Source of the DNA: Calidifontimicrobium sp035325925
Lineage (GTDB): Bacteria; Pseudomonadota; Gammaproteobacteria; Burkholderiales; Burkholderiaceae_C
Reading direction: 5' to 3'
Assembly: GCF_035325925.1 (NCBI RefSeq)
Contig: NZ_DAOKZA010000002.1
Coordinates: 62,001-126,000 of the forward strand
DNA length: 64,000 bases
The position numbers were made by a program, and so were the translations under genes. The notes beneath the pieces were generated by a model. It did no database searches. It was not told where the DNA came from and saw only the letters and a program-made list of their open reading frames with translations. Shown piece after piece: positions 44,531-53,888 of this stretch. Positions within the stretch are counted from its first letter, which is position 1. Each line of letters starts with the position of its first letter.

Positions 44531-44544
44531 GCGATTGTAATCGC
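44531..44544 (-). promoter_or_regulatory. Palindrome with -10-like box upstream of thrS
   Basis: Perfect palindrome gcgatt-gt-aatcgc. On the minus strand it includes tacaat (complement of 44534-44539), a good -10 match, about 170 bases upstream of thrS and just past the patatin stop. No convincing -35 (cagccg at 17 bases). May be a thrS promoter or regulator site. Confidence 0.3.
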
Positions 44545-44547
44545 AGC

Positions 44548-45630
44548 TCAGTCCAGCGGCTGCGCGTCGATCGACGCGCGCTGCACCATGTCGGCAAACT
44601 CGTCGGCCAGCCGCCGGCTCTCGTCCAGTGCGCGCGACCACACCGCGACGCGGCCGTCGAAGTCGTCGCCGAAGACTTTGAAGTCGTTGCGATCCGGCAG
44701 CTTCGCGCCCGGCAGCGTCGCGATCCACTCGGCGCTGGGCGCGAGCACGACGACGTTGGCCAGCCGCCCGCTGGCGCGGTGACGGTGGCGCAGCGCCTTG
44801 TCGAGCCAGCCGGGCACGATCTGGCGCTGGAAGTGCGGGTACAGCACCAGCCCCTCGTGCATCGACGCGTAGTCGAGGTGCAGGTGGTAGTCGGTGATGC
44901 CGCCGTCCCAGTACGCGCCGGGCGGCGCGCCGGGAACGTCGCGCACCGCCTCGAGCCAGAACGGGATCGAGCAGCTCGCCAGGATGCTCGGCTGCAGGTT
45001 CGCGGCGTCGAGCGCCACGACGCGGGTACGGTAGTCGCGCAGGTGCAGCGGCAGCGCCTCGCGCGGGTCGGAGAACACCACGCGCTCGAGCCAGCCGCCC
45101 ATCGCGCGACGGCTCACGGCGTTGGTCGCGAAGGCGCCGACGTAGCCCAGCGGCGTCGTCACCCGCGATCCCAGCCTGCCCTCGCGCCCCAGCAGGTGCC
45201 GGCCGCGGCTGGTGAACACGTGCAGCCGGTAGCGCGGGCTGCCGAGTACCTGCGCCTCGCGGCCACCGAAGCGCTCGGCGAGCTTGGCGCCGAACACCGC
45301 GCTGACGTGGCGCGGCGTCGGCGCCCTGCCCGGTGCATGCTCGTAGCGCTGGTGGATGTAGTCGTCGGCCAGCCGTGCCAGCGCCGCGTCGGCGTCGGGC
45401 AGGCTGGCGCAGGCCATGCGCCAGGCGCCGATCGACGCACCGGCCAGGTGCACGACCTGCGATGCGCCGGCCAGCCAGTGGCCGAAGACGAAACGGTCCA
45501 GCGGGTTGAGCACCAGCCCCTTCGGCCCGCCGGCGGCCGCCGGCACGACGCGCACGTCGGCCGCGCGCAGGCCGACCTCGCGCAGGCGCGCGCGTGCACG
45601 GGGGCCGGCAAACACCTCGAGCGACTTCAT
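44548..45630 (-). CDS. Patatin-like phospholipase
   Basis: 360-residue Ser-Asp dyad hydrolase. Oxyanion loop AAGGPKG at residues 32-38, nucleophile GASIG at 64-68 with Ser66, and DGGITDYH (about 240) with the catalytic Asp. Start at ATG 45630 with gaggggg about nine bases upstream. No signal peptide, so probably cytoplasmic or delivered by another route. Likely acyl-lipid hydrolysis; real substrate unknown. It follows tex on the same strand, 43 bases after its stop. Confidence 0.85.
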   Translation of the reverse strand: MKSLEVFAGPRARARLREVGLRAADVRVVPAAAGGPKGLVLNPLDRFVFGHWLAGASQVVHLAGASIGAWRMACASLPDADAALARLADDYIHQRYEHAPGRAPTPRHVSAVFGAKLAERFGGREAQVLGSPRYRLHVFTSRGRHLLGREGRLGSRVTTPLGYVGAFATNAVSRRAMGGWLERVVFSDPREALPLHLRDYRTRVVALDAANLQPSILASCSIPFWLEAVRDVPGAPPGAYWDGGITDYHLHLDYASMHEGLVLYPHFQRQIVPGWLDKALRHRHRASGRLANVVVLAPSAEWIATLPGAKLPDRNDFKVFGDDFDGRVAVWSRALDESRRLADEFADMVQRASIDAQPLD

Positions 45631-45673
45631 CGCGCGCAGCCCCCTCGGGCGACACGCCGCCGGTGCGCGCGCC

Positions 45674-47995
45674 TCACCGCTTGCCGGACAGCCGCGCGAA
45701 CGCCGCCGCCATGGCGCCCTGCGGCCGCGCCTGGTCGCCGCGCATGCGCTCGCGGTGCGCGCCGGGTCGATCGCCACCGGCGGCGTCGCGCGCCGGCACC
45801 GAGGCGTCGAGCCTCATCGTCAGCGCGATGCGCCGGCGTTCGATGTCGACCTCGAGCACCTTGACCTTGACGATGTCGCCGGTCTTCACGACCTCGCGCG
45901 CGTCGCGCACGAAGGTCTTGGCGAGCTGGCTGACGTGCACCAGCCCGTCCTGGTGCACGCCGAGGTCGACGAAGGCGCCGAACTGCGCGACGTTGCTCAC
46001 CGTGCCCGCGAGCACCATGCCCGGGCTCAGATCCTTGATGTCCTCGACGCCGTCGTTGAAGCGCGCCACCAGGAAGTGCGGCCGCGGGTCGCGCCCGGGC
46101 TTCTCGAGCTCGGCGACGATGTCGCGCACGGTGATCGTGCCGAAACGCTCGTCGGCGAAGGTCTCGGGCCGCAGCGCCTTGAGCACGTCGGTGCACCCCA
46201 TCAGCTCGCCGACCGTGCGCCCGGTGGCGGCGAGCAGCCGGTCGACCACGGGGTAGCTCTCGGGGTGCACGCCGGTCATGTCGAGCGGGTTGTCGCCGCC
46301 CCGGATGCGCAGGAAACCGGCGGCCTGCTCGAAGGTCTTCGGCCCGAGCCCGCCGACCTCGAGCAGCTGCCGCCGGTTGCGGAACGCCCCCTGCGCGTCG
46401 CGCCAGCGCACGATCGCCGTGGCCACCGACGCGCTCAGCCCCGACACGCGCGCCAGCAGCGGCACCGACGCGGTGTTCAGGTCGACGCCGACCGCGTTGA
46501 CGCAGTCCTCGACCGCCGCGGCGAGCGCGCGCGCGAGCTCGGCCTGGTTGACGTCGTGCTGGTACTGCCCGACGCCGATGCTCTTCGGGTCGATCTTCAC
46601 CAACTCGGCCAGCGGGTCCTGCACGCGGCGCGCGATGCTCACCGCGCCGCGAAGGCTGACGTCGAGGTCGGGCAGCTCGGCGCTGGCCAGCGCGCTGGCC
46701 GAGTACACCGACGCACCGGCCTCGCTGACCACGACCTTGTCGAGCTTCGCGCCGGGCACCAGCTGCTGCACGCGCCTGACGAGGTCGGCGGCGAGCCGGT
46801 CGGTCTCGCGGCTCGCGGTGCCGTTGCCGATCGCCACCAGGGTCACGCCGTGCGCGGACACCATCCGCCCGAGCGTGTGCAGTGCGCCGTCCCAGTCGCG
46901 CCGCGGCTCGTGCGGGAACACCGTGGCGGTGTCGAGCACCTTGCCGGTGGCGGACACCACCGCGACCTTCACGCCGGTGCGGATGCCCGGGTCGAGCCCC
47001 ATGACGACGCGCGGGCCGGCCGGCGCGGCGAGCAGCAGGTCGCGCAGGTTCTCGGCGAAGACCTTGATCGCGGTCGCCTCGGCCGCTTCGCGCACCCGCG
47101 CGAACAGGTCGCGCTCGAGGCTCAGGCTGAGCTTGACCTTCCAGGCCCAGGCCACGGTCCTGCGGATCAGGTCGTCGCCGGCGCGGCCGGCGTGGCTCCA
47201 GCCGAGGTGGCGCGCGATGCGGCCCTCGGCCAGCGACGGGGTGCCCGGCTCGGCCTGCTCGTCGAGCACCAGCCGCGCGTCGAGCACCTCGAGCGCGCGG
47301 CCGCGGAACACCGCCAGCGCGCGGTGCGACGGCACCTTCGCGATCGGTTCGGCGTACTCGAAGTAGTCGCGGAACTTGGCCACGTCGGCCTGCTGCGCAT
47401 CCTTGCCCGACGCGAGCCTCGCCTGCAGCCGGCCCTCGGCCCACAGCCACTCGCGCAGCGCGCCGACCAGCGTCGCGTCCTCGGCCCAGCGCTCGGCGAG
47501 CAAGTCGCGCACGCCGTCGAGCACGGCGTGCGCGTCGGCGAAACCGGCGTCGGCGTCGACGAACGCGGCGGCCTCGGCCAACGGGTCGAGTCTCGGGTCG
47601 GCGAACAGGCGGTCGGCCAGCGGCTCGAGCCCGGCGTCGCGCGCGATCGCGCCCTTGGTGCGGCGCTTCGGCTTGTACGGCAGGTACAGGTCCTCGAGGT
47701 CCTGCTTGGTCGGCGCGGCCTCGATCGCGGCGCGCAGTTCGGGCGTGAGGCGACCCTGCTCGTCGATGCTGCGCAACACCGTGGCGCGGCGGTCCTCGAG
47801 CTCGCGCAGGTAGGCCAGCCGCGCCTCGAGCTCGCGCAGGTGCGTGTCGTCGAGGCCGCCGGTGGCCTCCTTGCGGTAGCGGGCGACGAAGGGCACGGTG
47901 GCGCCACCGTCGAGCAGGTCGACCGCAGCGGCCACCTGCGCCGGGCGTACCTTCAGCTCGCCGGCGATCTGCAGCAGGATCTTGTCCAAGGGCAA
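45674..47995 (-). CDS. tex: Transcription accessory protein Tex (RNA-binding)
   Basis: About 773 residues. N-terminal Tex domain (VPFVARYRKEATGGLDDTHL near residue 45), YqgF nuclease-like domain (VVMGLDPGIRTGVKVAVV near 325), helix-hairpin-helix region (VGVDLNTASVPLLARVSGL near 500), and a C-terminal S1 domain (VSNVAQFGAFVDLGVHQDGL near 650). Tex binds RNA and affects transcription of toxin and stress genes in several bacteria. Start is uncertain: TTG at 47995 fits the family N-terminus (PLDKILLQIAGEL); an ATG at 48082 would add 29 non-conserved residues; no good ribosome site is seen. Confidence 0.93.
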   Translation of the reverse strand: MPLDKILLQIAGELKVRPAQVAAAVDLLDGGATVPFVARYRKEATGGLDDTHLRELEARLAYLRELEDRRATVLRSIDEQGRLTPELRAAIEAAPTKQDLEDLYLPYKPKRRTKGAIARDAGLEPLADRLFADPRLDPLAEAAAFVDADAGFADAHAVLDGVRDLLAERWAEDATLVGALREWLWAEGRLQARLASGKDAQQADVAKFRDYFEYAEPIAKVPSHRALAVFRGRALEVLDARLVLDEQAEPGTPSLAEGRIARHLGWSHAGRAGDDLIRRTVAWAWKVKLSLSLERDLFARVREAAEATAIKVFAENLRDLLLAAPAGPRVVMGLDPGIRTGVKVAVVSATGKVLDTATVFPHEPRRDWDGALHTLGRMVSAHGVTLVAIGNGTASRETDRLAADLVRRVQQLVPGAKLDKVVVSEAGASVYSASALASAELPDLDVSLRGAVSIARRVQDPLAELVKIDPKSIGVGQYQHDVNQAELARALAAAVEDCVNAVGVDLNTASVPLLARVSGLSASVATAIVRWRDAQGAFRNRRQLLEVGGLGPKTFEQAAGFLRIRGGDNPLDMTGVHPESYPVVDRLLAATGRTVGELMGCTDVLKALRPETFADERFGTITVRDIVAELEKPGRDPRPHFLVARFNDGVEDIKDLSPGMVLAGTVSNVAQFGAFVDLGVHQDGLVHVSQLAKTFVRDAREVVKTGDIVKVKVLEVDIERRRIALTMRLDASVPARDAAGGDRPGAHRERMRGDQARPQGAMAAAFARLSGKR

Positions 47996-48207
47996 ACGTG
48001 TCGCGCAAGGGTTCGAAGGGGGCGCAGTGTGCCATCGAAGCGCCCGCTGGCAGGCGCTGCGCCGCAGTGCGCAGCCCTTCACGCGCCGCGCGCCTGTTAC
48101 GTGCCGGCCGCGATGAACTCACAAACGCTTGCGCCTGGTTGCCGTGTGCCGCCCGCAACATCGGCGACGCGGTGCGACGAGGCACCGCGCCCTTCGAAGG
48201 ATCCCGC

Positions 48208-50241
48208 ATGAGAGCATTCCTGCAGGTGGCGCTGCTCGCGCTGGCCACCGCGACGAGCGCCGCCCTGGCGCAGCCGGCTTCCCCCCCGGGCGCGGCCGCG
48301 CCGCCGGCCAGACCGCCGTTCCCGCAGATCCAGCTGCCCGAGCGCAAGTCGCACGGCCAGCGCGCAATCGACCTGCTCGGCAGCCGCCTGCCCGAGGTGG
48401 CCGCGTGGTACGGCAAGTCGCCCGACGAGTTCCGCCAGCTGCTGCTCACCGACCGCAGGCTGAAGATCGACCAGCGCGGCCGCCTGTTCGTCGAGGAGGA
48501 ACTCGACGCGCCGCTGCCCGCCGGCACGCCGGCCGGCGCCGCGTCGGACTCGCTGAGCGGCGCGCTGGCGCCGCTGGACCAGACCTTCGCGCTGCACAGC
48601 CGCCCCGGCGCGAAGCGCACGATCTACCTCAACTTCCGCGGCGCGGTGCTCAGCGGCACGGCGTGGAACAGCAACGGCAACACGATCACCGCGCTGCCGT
48701 TCGACACCGACGGCGTGCCCTACGCGTTTTCGCAGGCCGAGCTCGAGCGCATCCAGTACATCTGGCAGCGTGTCGCCGAGGATTACGCGCCGTTCGACGT
48801 GAACGTGACGACCGAACCACCGTCGGCCGACCGGCTCACGCGCAGCGGGTCGGCCGACGACGTGTTCGGCACCACCGCGCTGATCACGCACAGCACCGGC
48901 GTGTACAGCTGCAGCTGCGGCGGCGTCGCGTACATCGGCGTCTTCGACGACACGTCCGACACCTACAAGCCGGCGCTGGTGTTCTACAACCAGCTCGGCG
49001 CGGGCCACGAGAAGTACGTCGCCGAGGCGGTGTCGCACGAGGTCGGGCACAACCTGGGCCTGCTGCACGACGGCACGTCGGGCACCGGCTACTACGGCGG
49101 CCACGGCAGCGGCGCCACCGGGTGGGCGCCGATCATGGGCGTGGGCTACTCGAAGAGCCTGGTGCAGTGGAGCAAGGGCGAGTACGCCGGCGCGAACCAG
49201 AAGCAGGACGACTACGTGGTGATGGGCCAGAACGGCCTGGCGCACCGTGCCGACGACCACGGCAACGACGCCGGCGCCGCGACGCCGGTGGTCGGCAGCA
49301 CGGCCGGCGGCGTGACGACGCTGGCGGTCACCGGCGTCATCGAACGACCGGGCGACGTCGACGTGTTCGCCTTCACGGCCGGTGCCGGCGCCGCCAGCTT
49401 CGCCCTCGCGCCGGCGGTGCGCTCGGCCAACGTCGACGCGCAGCTCGACCTGCACGACGCCTCCGGCCGGCTGCTCGCCAGCGCCAACCCCGCGGACGCG
49501 CTGAACGCCTCGCTGAGCACGACGCTGCCCGCCGCCGGTTCGTACCACCTCAGCGTGCGCGGCGTCGGCAAGGGCGACCCGCTCAACGGCGGCTACTCGA
49601 ACTACGGCAGCCTCGGCCAGTACGCGCTGACCGCCTCGGTGGCGCCGACCGCGGGACAACCGCCGGCCGCGGTCATCGCCGCGGCCCCGACCCGGGGCAC
49701 GGTGCCGCTGGCGGTGAGCTTCTCGGGCGCCGGTTCGTCGGACCCCGACGGTTCGATCGTCGCCTACGCCTGGAACTTCGGCGACGGCACCTCGGCCACC
49801 GGCGCGACGGCCGCGAAGACCTACCCGGGCGCCGCCACCTACACCGCGGTGCTCACCGTCACCGACGACAGCGGCCTGACGGCGCAGCGCAGCGTGACGA
49901 TCACCGCCGAGGCGCCGGTCGTGGCCGTGCCGATGCACGTCGGCGCCATCGCGATGGGCCTGACGCGGACCAAGGCGCAGACCCGCGCGACCGCGGCGGT
50001 GACCGTGCGCGACGGCAACGGCCATGCCGTGCCGGGGGCGACCGTGAACGGCAAGTGGAGCGGGCTGACCGCGGGCACGGGCAGCGTCGTCACCGGCAGC
50101 AACGGTGTGGCGACGTTCACCTCGGCGAACTCGAAGGCCCGCAGCGGCACCTTCACGTTCAGCGTGACCGGCGTCGCGCTGTCGGGCTACGCCTACGACA
50201 GCGCCAACGACGTCGAGACGACCGACTCGATCTCGTACTGA
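48208..50241 (+). CDS. Secreted metalloprotease with PKD domain
   Basis: 677 residues. Sec signal at 1 to about 22 (MRAFLQVALLALATATSAALAQ). A zinc-protease domain has the extended metzincin-like motif HEVGHNLGLLHD at residues 277-288 and a later IMGVGYSKSL Met-turn candidate. Then a region like a pre-peptidase C-terminal domain (about 375-480), a PKD domain (about 486-570: VSFSGAGSSDPDGSIVAYAW), and a C-terminal Ig-like domain (about 580-677). ATG at 48208 with gaagga upstream. Probably exported to digest extracellular protein. Monocistronic, with convergent neighbour at 50279. Two cysteines (SCSCG near 233) may form a disulfide. Confidence 0.88.
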   Translation: MRAFLQVALLALATATSAALAQPASPPGAAAPPARPPFPQIQLPERKSHGQRAIDLLGSRLPEVAAWYGKSPDEFRQLLLTDRRLKIDQRGRLFVEEELDAPLPAGTPAGAASDSLSGALAPLDQTFALHSRPGAKRTIYLNFRGAVLSGTAWNSNGNTITALPFDTDGVPYAFSQAELERIQYIWQRVAEDYAPFDVNVTTEPPSADRLTRSGSADDVFGTTALITHSTGVYSCSCGGVAYIGVFDDTSDTYKPALVFYNQLGAGHEKYVAEAVSHEVGHNLGLLHDGTSGTGYYGGHGSGATGWAPIMGVGYSKSLVQWSKGEYAGANQKQDDYVVMGQNGLAHRADDHGNDAGAATPVVGSTAGGVTTLAVTGVIERPGDVDVFAFTAGAGAASFALAPAVRSANVDAQLDLHDASGRLLASANPADALNASLSTTLPAAGSYHLSVRGVGKGDPLNGGYSNYGSLGQYALTASVAPTAGQPPAAVIAAAPTRGTVPLAVSFSGAGSSDPDGSIVAYAWNFGDGTSATGATAAKTYPGAATYTAVLTVTDDSGLTAQRSVTITAEAPVVAVPMHVGAIAMGLTRTKAQTRATAAVTVRDGNGHAVPGATVNGKWSGLTAGTGSVVTGSNGVATFTSANSKARSGTFTFSVTGVALSGYAYDSANDVETTDSISY

Positions 50242-50266
50242 CCGCGGCCGCACCGCATCCGAAGTG

Positions 50267-50292
50267 CCGCGGCAGGCTTCAGGCCTGCCGCG
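50267..50292. terminator. Hairpin between converging genes
   Basis: Perfect ten-base stem cgcggcaggc / gcctgccgcg around ttcag. The downstream hydrolase stop codon lies in the loop and the protease stop is 26 bases away. It may end transcription from both sides, though neither flank is T-rich. Confidence 0.5.
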
Positions 50293-51169
50293 CCCGCGCC
50301 GCGTTGTGCGCGATGCCGTCGGCCAGGCGCGGCAGCAGCGCCTGCGGCAGGTCGTGGCCCCAGCCGGGGATGACCTCGATCTCGGCCGGCGCGATCTTGC
50401 TCACCAGGTCGTGCGCGGCGGCCACGCGCACCAGCGGGTCGTCGCGCCCGTGCATCACTCGCGTCGGCGCGACGATGCGGCGCAGCAGGCGCGAGCGGTC
50501 GCCGTCGGCGGCGATGGCCAGCAGCTGGCGCGTCGCGCCGGCCGGGTGGAACGCGCGCTGCATCGCGGCCTGCAGCCGCACGGTGAGCTCGGTCGGGTCG
50601 GGCCGGTGGGCGGGGCTGGAAATCATCGTCAGCAGGCGGTGCATCTGCTCGAGCGCCGCGGCGCGGTCGGCACCGGTCGGACGGCGCAGCAGCGCGCGCC
50701 GCACCACCGGCGCCGGCGGCGGCAACCTGCGGTCGCCCGAGCTGGTCATCATCAGCGTCAGGCTGCGCACGCGCTGCGGGTGCCTCGCCGCGACGTGCTG
50801 CGCGATCATCCCGCCCATCGACGCGCCGCACACATGGGCACGGTCGATGCCCAGCGCGTCGAGCACGCCCACCGTGTCGGCCGCCATGTCGGCCAGCGCG
50901 TACGGCGCGCGCACCGGCAGGCGCAGCGTGTAGCGCAGCGCGGCCCAGCCGATGCTGGGCACGCCGAGCTCGTCGAACCACTGGCTCAGCCCGATGTCTC
51001 GGTTGTCGAAGCGGATCACGCGAAAGCCGCGCGCCTGCAGCGCGGCGACGAGTTCGTCGGGCCAGGCGACGAGCTGCATCGCCAGCCCCATCACCAGCAG
51101 CAGCGGTTCGCCCCCGGGCGGGCCGCAGTCGTCGACCTCGATGCCGACGCCGTTGGCGACGACGCGCAT
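50279..51169 (-). CDS. Alpha/beta-hydrolase
   Basis: 296-residue alpha/beta-hydrolase. The opening is LLLVMGLAMQLVAWPDELVA with oxyanion region GLAM, nucleophile GASMGG near residue 108-113, acid HGRDDPLV near 235, and catalytic His in GWGHDLP near 264. Start ATG 51169 overlaps the stop of the next gene upstream (TGATG). This type is often annotated as an epoxide-hydrolase-like or esterase protein; substrate unknown. It is the tail of a run with an esterase and a wax ester synthase, so lipid ester turnover is plausible. Confidence 0.85.
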   Translation of the reverse strand: MRVVANGVGIEVDDCGPPGGEPLLLVMGLAMQLVAWPDELVAALQARGFRVIRFDNRDIGLSQWFDELGVPSIGWAALRYTLRLPVRAPYALADMAADTVGVLDALGIDRAHVCGASMGGMIAQHVAARHPQRVRSLTLMMTSSGDRRLPPPAPVVRRALLRRPTGADRAAALEQMHRLLTMISSPAHRPDPTELTVRLQAAMQRAFHPAGATRQLLAIAADGDRSRLLRRIVAPTRVMHGRDDPLVRVAAAHDLVSKIAPAEIEVIPGWGHDLPQALLPRLADGIAHNAARARQA

Positions 51170-52032
51170 CAGCGCCCCGACGCCGCGGCCAGCGGGCCTT
51201 CGTGCGTGGTGCGGAAGAACCACCGACGCGCGCCCTGCGCGTCGAAACGCCGCCAGTGCGCCGGATCCTGCGCGAGGCGGTCGGCGATCGCGTACAGCGC
51301 CAGCGGGTTCATGCCCATGCCGATGTGGCTGGCGTGCACCTCGACGTTCTCGGCCAGCGGGTGTGCCGGGTCGTTGAGGCTGCATTGCCACGCGACGATG
51401 CCGTCGGTCTTGCTGTAGATCGACGTCGTGGGCACCGGGGGTGGCTCGCGCAGCAGCGCCAGCAGTTCGTCGTCATCGGTGTGCTGGCCGCTGACCAGCT
51501 CGTAGAAGCGCCAGGCGTTGGTGGCGCGCGGGTGGCCCGCGAACGGCGTGCCGAGCGTGATCACGCAGCGCACGTGCCCGGGCTGCTCCTTGGCGATCTC
51601 GCGTGCGTACACGCCGCCCAGGCTCCAGCCGATCAGGCTGACCTTCTCGCGGTGGCGCTCGGCGGCCTGCGCGACCATCGCGCGCGTCGCGTCGAGCACG
51701 CCGTGACGCGGCCCGAAGTTGAAACCCTGGCGCCACGGGTACGGCGTGTAGCCGCAGCCACGCAGGAAATGGCGCAGCGGCAGCGTCGTGATGTCCGAAG
51801 CACCCAGGCCCGGGAACACCAGCACCGGGTGTCCGTCGCCGGGCGGCAGGCGCCGCAGCCAGGGCAGCGCGGCGAGCAGTGCGGCCCACTCCCACGGCGC
51901 GCGCCCCTCGAGCATCATCAGCCAGGGGCCCGGCGCCTGCAGGCGCGCTGCGCTATCGGCGGCTTCGGCGCCGGCGTCGATCGACGCCGGCGGCAGGGCG
52001 ATCGTGGGACGCGGTCGGCGGTGAACGGGCAT
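51169..52032 (-). CDS. Alpha/beta-hydrolase (lipase/PGAP1-like)
   Basis: 287-residue alpha/beta-fold esterase. PVLVFPGLGASDITTLPLRH gives the oxyanion loop, LIGWSLGGVYAREIAKEQPG gives nucleophile GWSLG, and VSGQHTDDDELLALL and HASHIGMGMNPLALYAIADR contain candidate acid and His. Start taken at ATG 52032 (MPVHRRPRP); an ATG at 52068 would add 12 residues; neither has a clear ribosome site. It lacks a signal peptide. It lies 41 bases after the wax ester synthase and is coupled to the next hydrolase by TGATG. Confidence 0.82.
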   Translation of the reverse strand: MPVHRRPRPTIALPPASIDAGAEAADSAARLQAPGPWLMMLEGRAPWEWAALLAALPWLRRLPPGDGHPVLVFPGLGASDITTLPLRHFLRGCGYTPYPWRQGFNFGPRHGVLDATRAMVAQAAERHREKVSLIGWSLGGVYAREIAKEQPGHVRCVITLGTPFAGHPRATNAWRFYELVSGQHTDDDELLALLREPPPVPTTSIYSKTDGIVAWQCSLNDPAHPLAENVEVHASHIGMGMNPLALYAIADRLAQDPAHWRRFDAQGARRWFFRTTHEGPLAAASGR

Positions 52033-52073
52033 GGTCTTGTACAGCGTACCCTGGCGGGCACCTGCCATGCATG

Positions 52074-53819
52074 CTAGCGACTGCGCTTGCGTTTGGCTGG
52101 AGCGCTTGCCCTAGGTGCGCGTGTCGCCTTCGAGACAGTGTCACGCACACCGCCCACCACGCTGCCGACCGTCTTCGCCGCCATGTCGGGCACGACGCGG
52201 CCGAGCAGCCGCATCGCCTGCGTGCTCCCCAGCGTCTGCCCCACCGCCGAGCCCATCGCGCTGCCGAACGCCGTCGCGCCGCGTGCGGCGTCGACCACCG
52301 ACTTCGGCACCGCCAGGTTGACCACCTGCTCGAGCTCGCGCCCGGCGCGGCGCGCCACGCCGCGCGCGATGTCGCCGGCGCTCGGCGGCTCGTCGCCGGG
52401 CAGCGGCAGCGCACGCAGGTCGTCGAACGCCACGCGGATGTCCTCGGCGAGCAGCCGCACGTCGGGCATCGCGAGCGCGTCGGCCATCAGGCCGAAGTCC
52501 AGCGACTGGTCGTAGCTCTGCACCGTGATGTTCAGCGCGAGCCCGTGCACGACGATCGAGGTCGGGTGGTTCGTCAGCATGCGCGCGCCGGCCAGGTACA
52601 GCGGCGCCGCCGGCCCGGGCACGTTGGAGATCACCAGGTTGGCGACGCTGGGGATGCGGTCGGCGACGCGCGCCTTGCCGTACAGCTTGGTCGCCGCCTC
52701 GAGCAGCCAGGGCACGCCGATCGACGGGTAGTCGGTCGGCAGCACGCCCTTGAGCGCGCCCATCGTGTCCTTCATCGCCGCGGTGGCGGCCCTGACGTGT
52801 GCCAGCCGCTTCAGCGGGTCGGCCAGGTGCGTGCCCAGGCTGACCAGGCTCATCGACGCCTGGTTGTCGCTGCTCGCGTCCCCGGCCTCGCGCAGCGAGA
52901 TCGGCACCGCCGCGATCATCGACTTGCGCGGCAGGTTGCGCTGGCGCCCGAAGTAGCGCCGCAGCGCCGAGCCGCACACCATCAGCACCATGTCGTTGAT
53001 CGTCGCGCCGTGGGCGCGCCCGAGCAGGCGCACCTCGTTGAGCGGCAGCGACACCGCGGCGAACGCGCGGCCGACGCCGACCGACACGTTCAGCGGCGTG
53101 CGCGGCGCCAGCGTGACGTTGCTGAAGCCCTTGTCGCGCCCGGCCAGCGCGCGCGACGCGGCGCCGCCCAGCGTGCCGACGGTCGCCGGCAGCTCGCGCA
53201 CGATTTTCGCGACCTGCTGCACCTCGGCGCCGAAGGCGCTGCGCAGCATCTCGACGACGCCGGGCACGATCTCCGGCGACCGCGCGGCCGCCTTCACCTT
53301 CGGCAGCGTGCGCGGCTGCGGCGTGAGGTCGAGGATCGCGTTGGCCAGTGCCACCGCGGCCTGGCCGTCGACCGCGGCGTGGTGCAGCTGCGTGTACAGG
53401 CCCACGCGCCGGCGCCCTTCGACGCTCGGGCCGAGGCCTTCGAAGACATGCATCTTCCACAGCGGGCGTTCGCGGTCGAGCAGCACCGCGTGCAGGCGGC
53501 CGACCTCGGCCTCGAGCTCGGGCATGCCGCTGCCGTGGCGCGCCGTCTTCGGCAGTCGCAGTTCGACGACGTGCTCGCGCAGGTCGGGTTCGGCGTCGAT
53601 CCACGCCGGGTTGGCCAGGTTCAGCGGCATCCACCACAGCCGCCGGCGCAGCGCCGGCGCCACCGGCAGGCGCGACTTCAGGTGGCGGCGCAGGTCGTTG
53701 ACGAAGCGCCCGCGATAGCCGGCCGGCAGCTCGAGCACGTGCAGCGCGCCGACGTGCATCGGCATCTGCGGTGTCTCCAGGTGCAGGAACAGGGCGTCGA
53801 GGCCGGACAGGTGGTTCAT
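52074..53819 (-). CDS. Wax ester synthase/diacylglycerol acyltransferase (WS/DGAT)
   Basis: 581-residue acyltransferase that esterifies fatty alcohols or diacylglycerol with acyl-CoA, making storage wax esters or triacylglycerol. Active-site HHAAVDG near residue 147 (HHxxxDG), N-terminal MNHLSGLDALFLHLETPQMP, and the later NVPGPAAPLYLAGARM are diagnostic. The tail from about 490 is longer than usual, rich in Ala/Val/Gly and ending in KRKRSR, perhaps a membrane or lipid-droplet anchor. ATG at 53819 chosen because homology starts there; a GTG at 53843 would add eight residues. Confidence 0.9.
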   Translation of the reverse strand: MNHLSGLDALFLHLETPQMPMHVGALHVLELPAGYRGRFVNDLRRHLKSRLPVAPALRRRLWWMPLNLANPAWIDAEPDLREHVVELRLPKTARHGSGMPELEAEVGRLHAVLLDRERPLWKMHVFEGLGPSVEGRRRVGLYTQLHHAAVDGQAAVALANAILDLTPQPRTLPKVKAAARSPEIVPGVVEMLRSAFGAEVQQVAKIVRELPATVGTLGGAASRALAGRDKGFSNVTLAPRTPLNVSVGVGRAFAAVSLPLNEVRLLGRAHGATINDMVLMVCGSALRRYFGRQRNLPRKSMIAAVPISLREAGDASSDNQASMSLVSLGTHLADPLKRLAHVRAATAAMKDTMGALKGVLPTDYPSIGVPWLLEAATKLYGKARVADRIPSVANLVISNVPGPAAPLYLAGARMLTNHPTSIVVHGLALNITVQSYDQSLDFGLMADALAMPDVRLLAEDIRVAFDDLRALPLPGDEPPSAGDIARGVARRAGRELEQVVNLAVPKSVVDAARGATAFGSAMGSAVGQTLGSTQAMRLLGRVVPDMAAKTVGSVVGGVRDTVSKATRAPRASAPAKRKRSR

Positions 53820-53888
53820 CGCGTTGCCGTGGAAAGCGGACACCGCGATCCTAGGGCCACGCCGCGGACGCCCGGCGCGGGATTGCCC

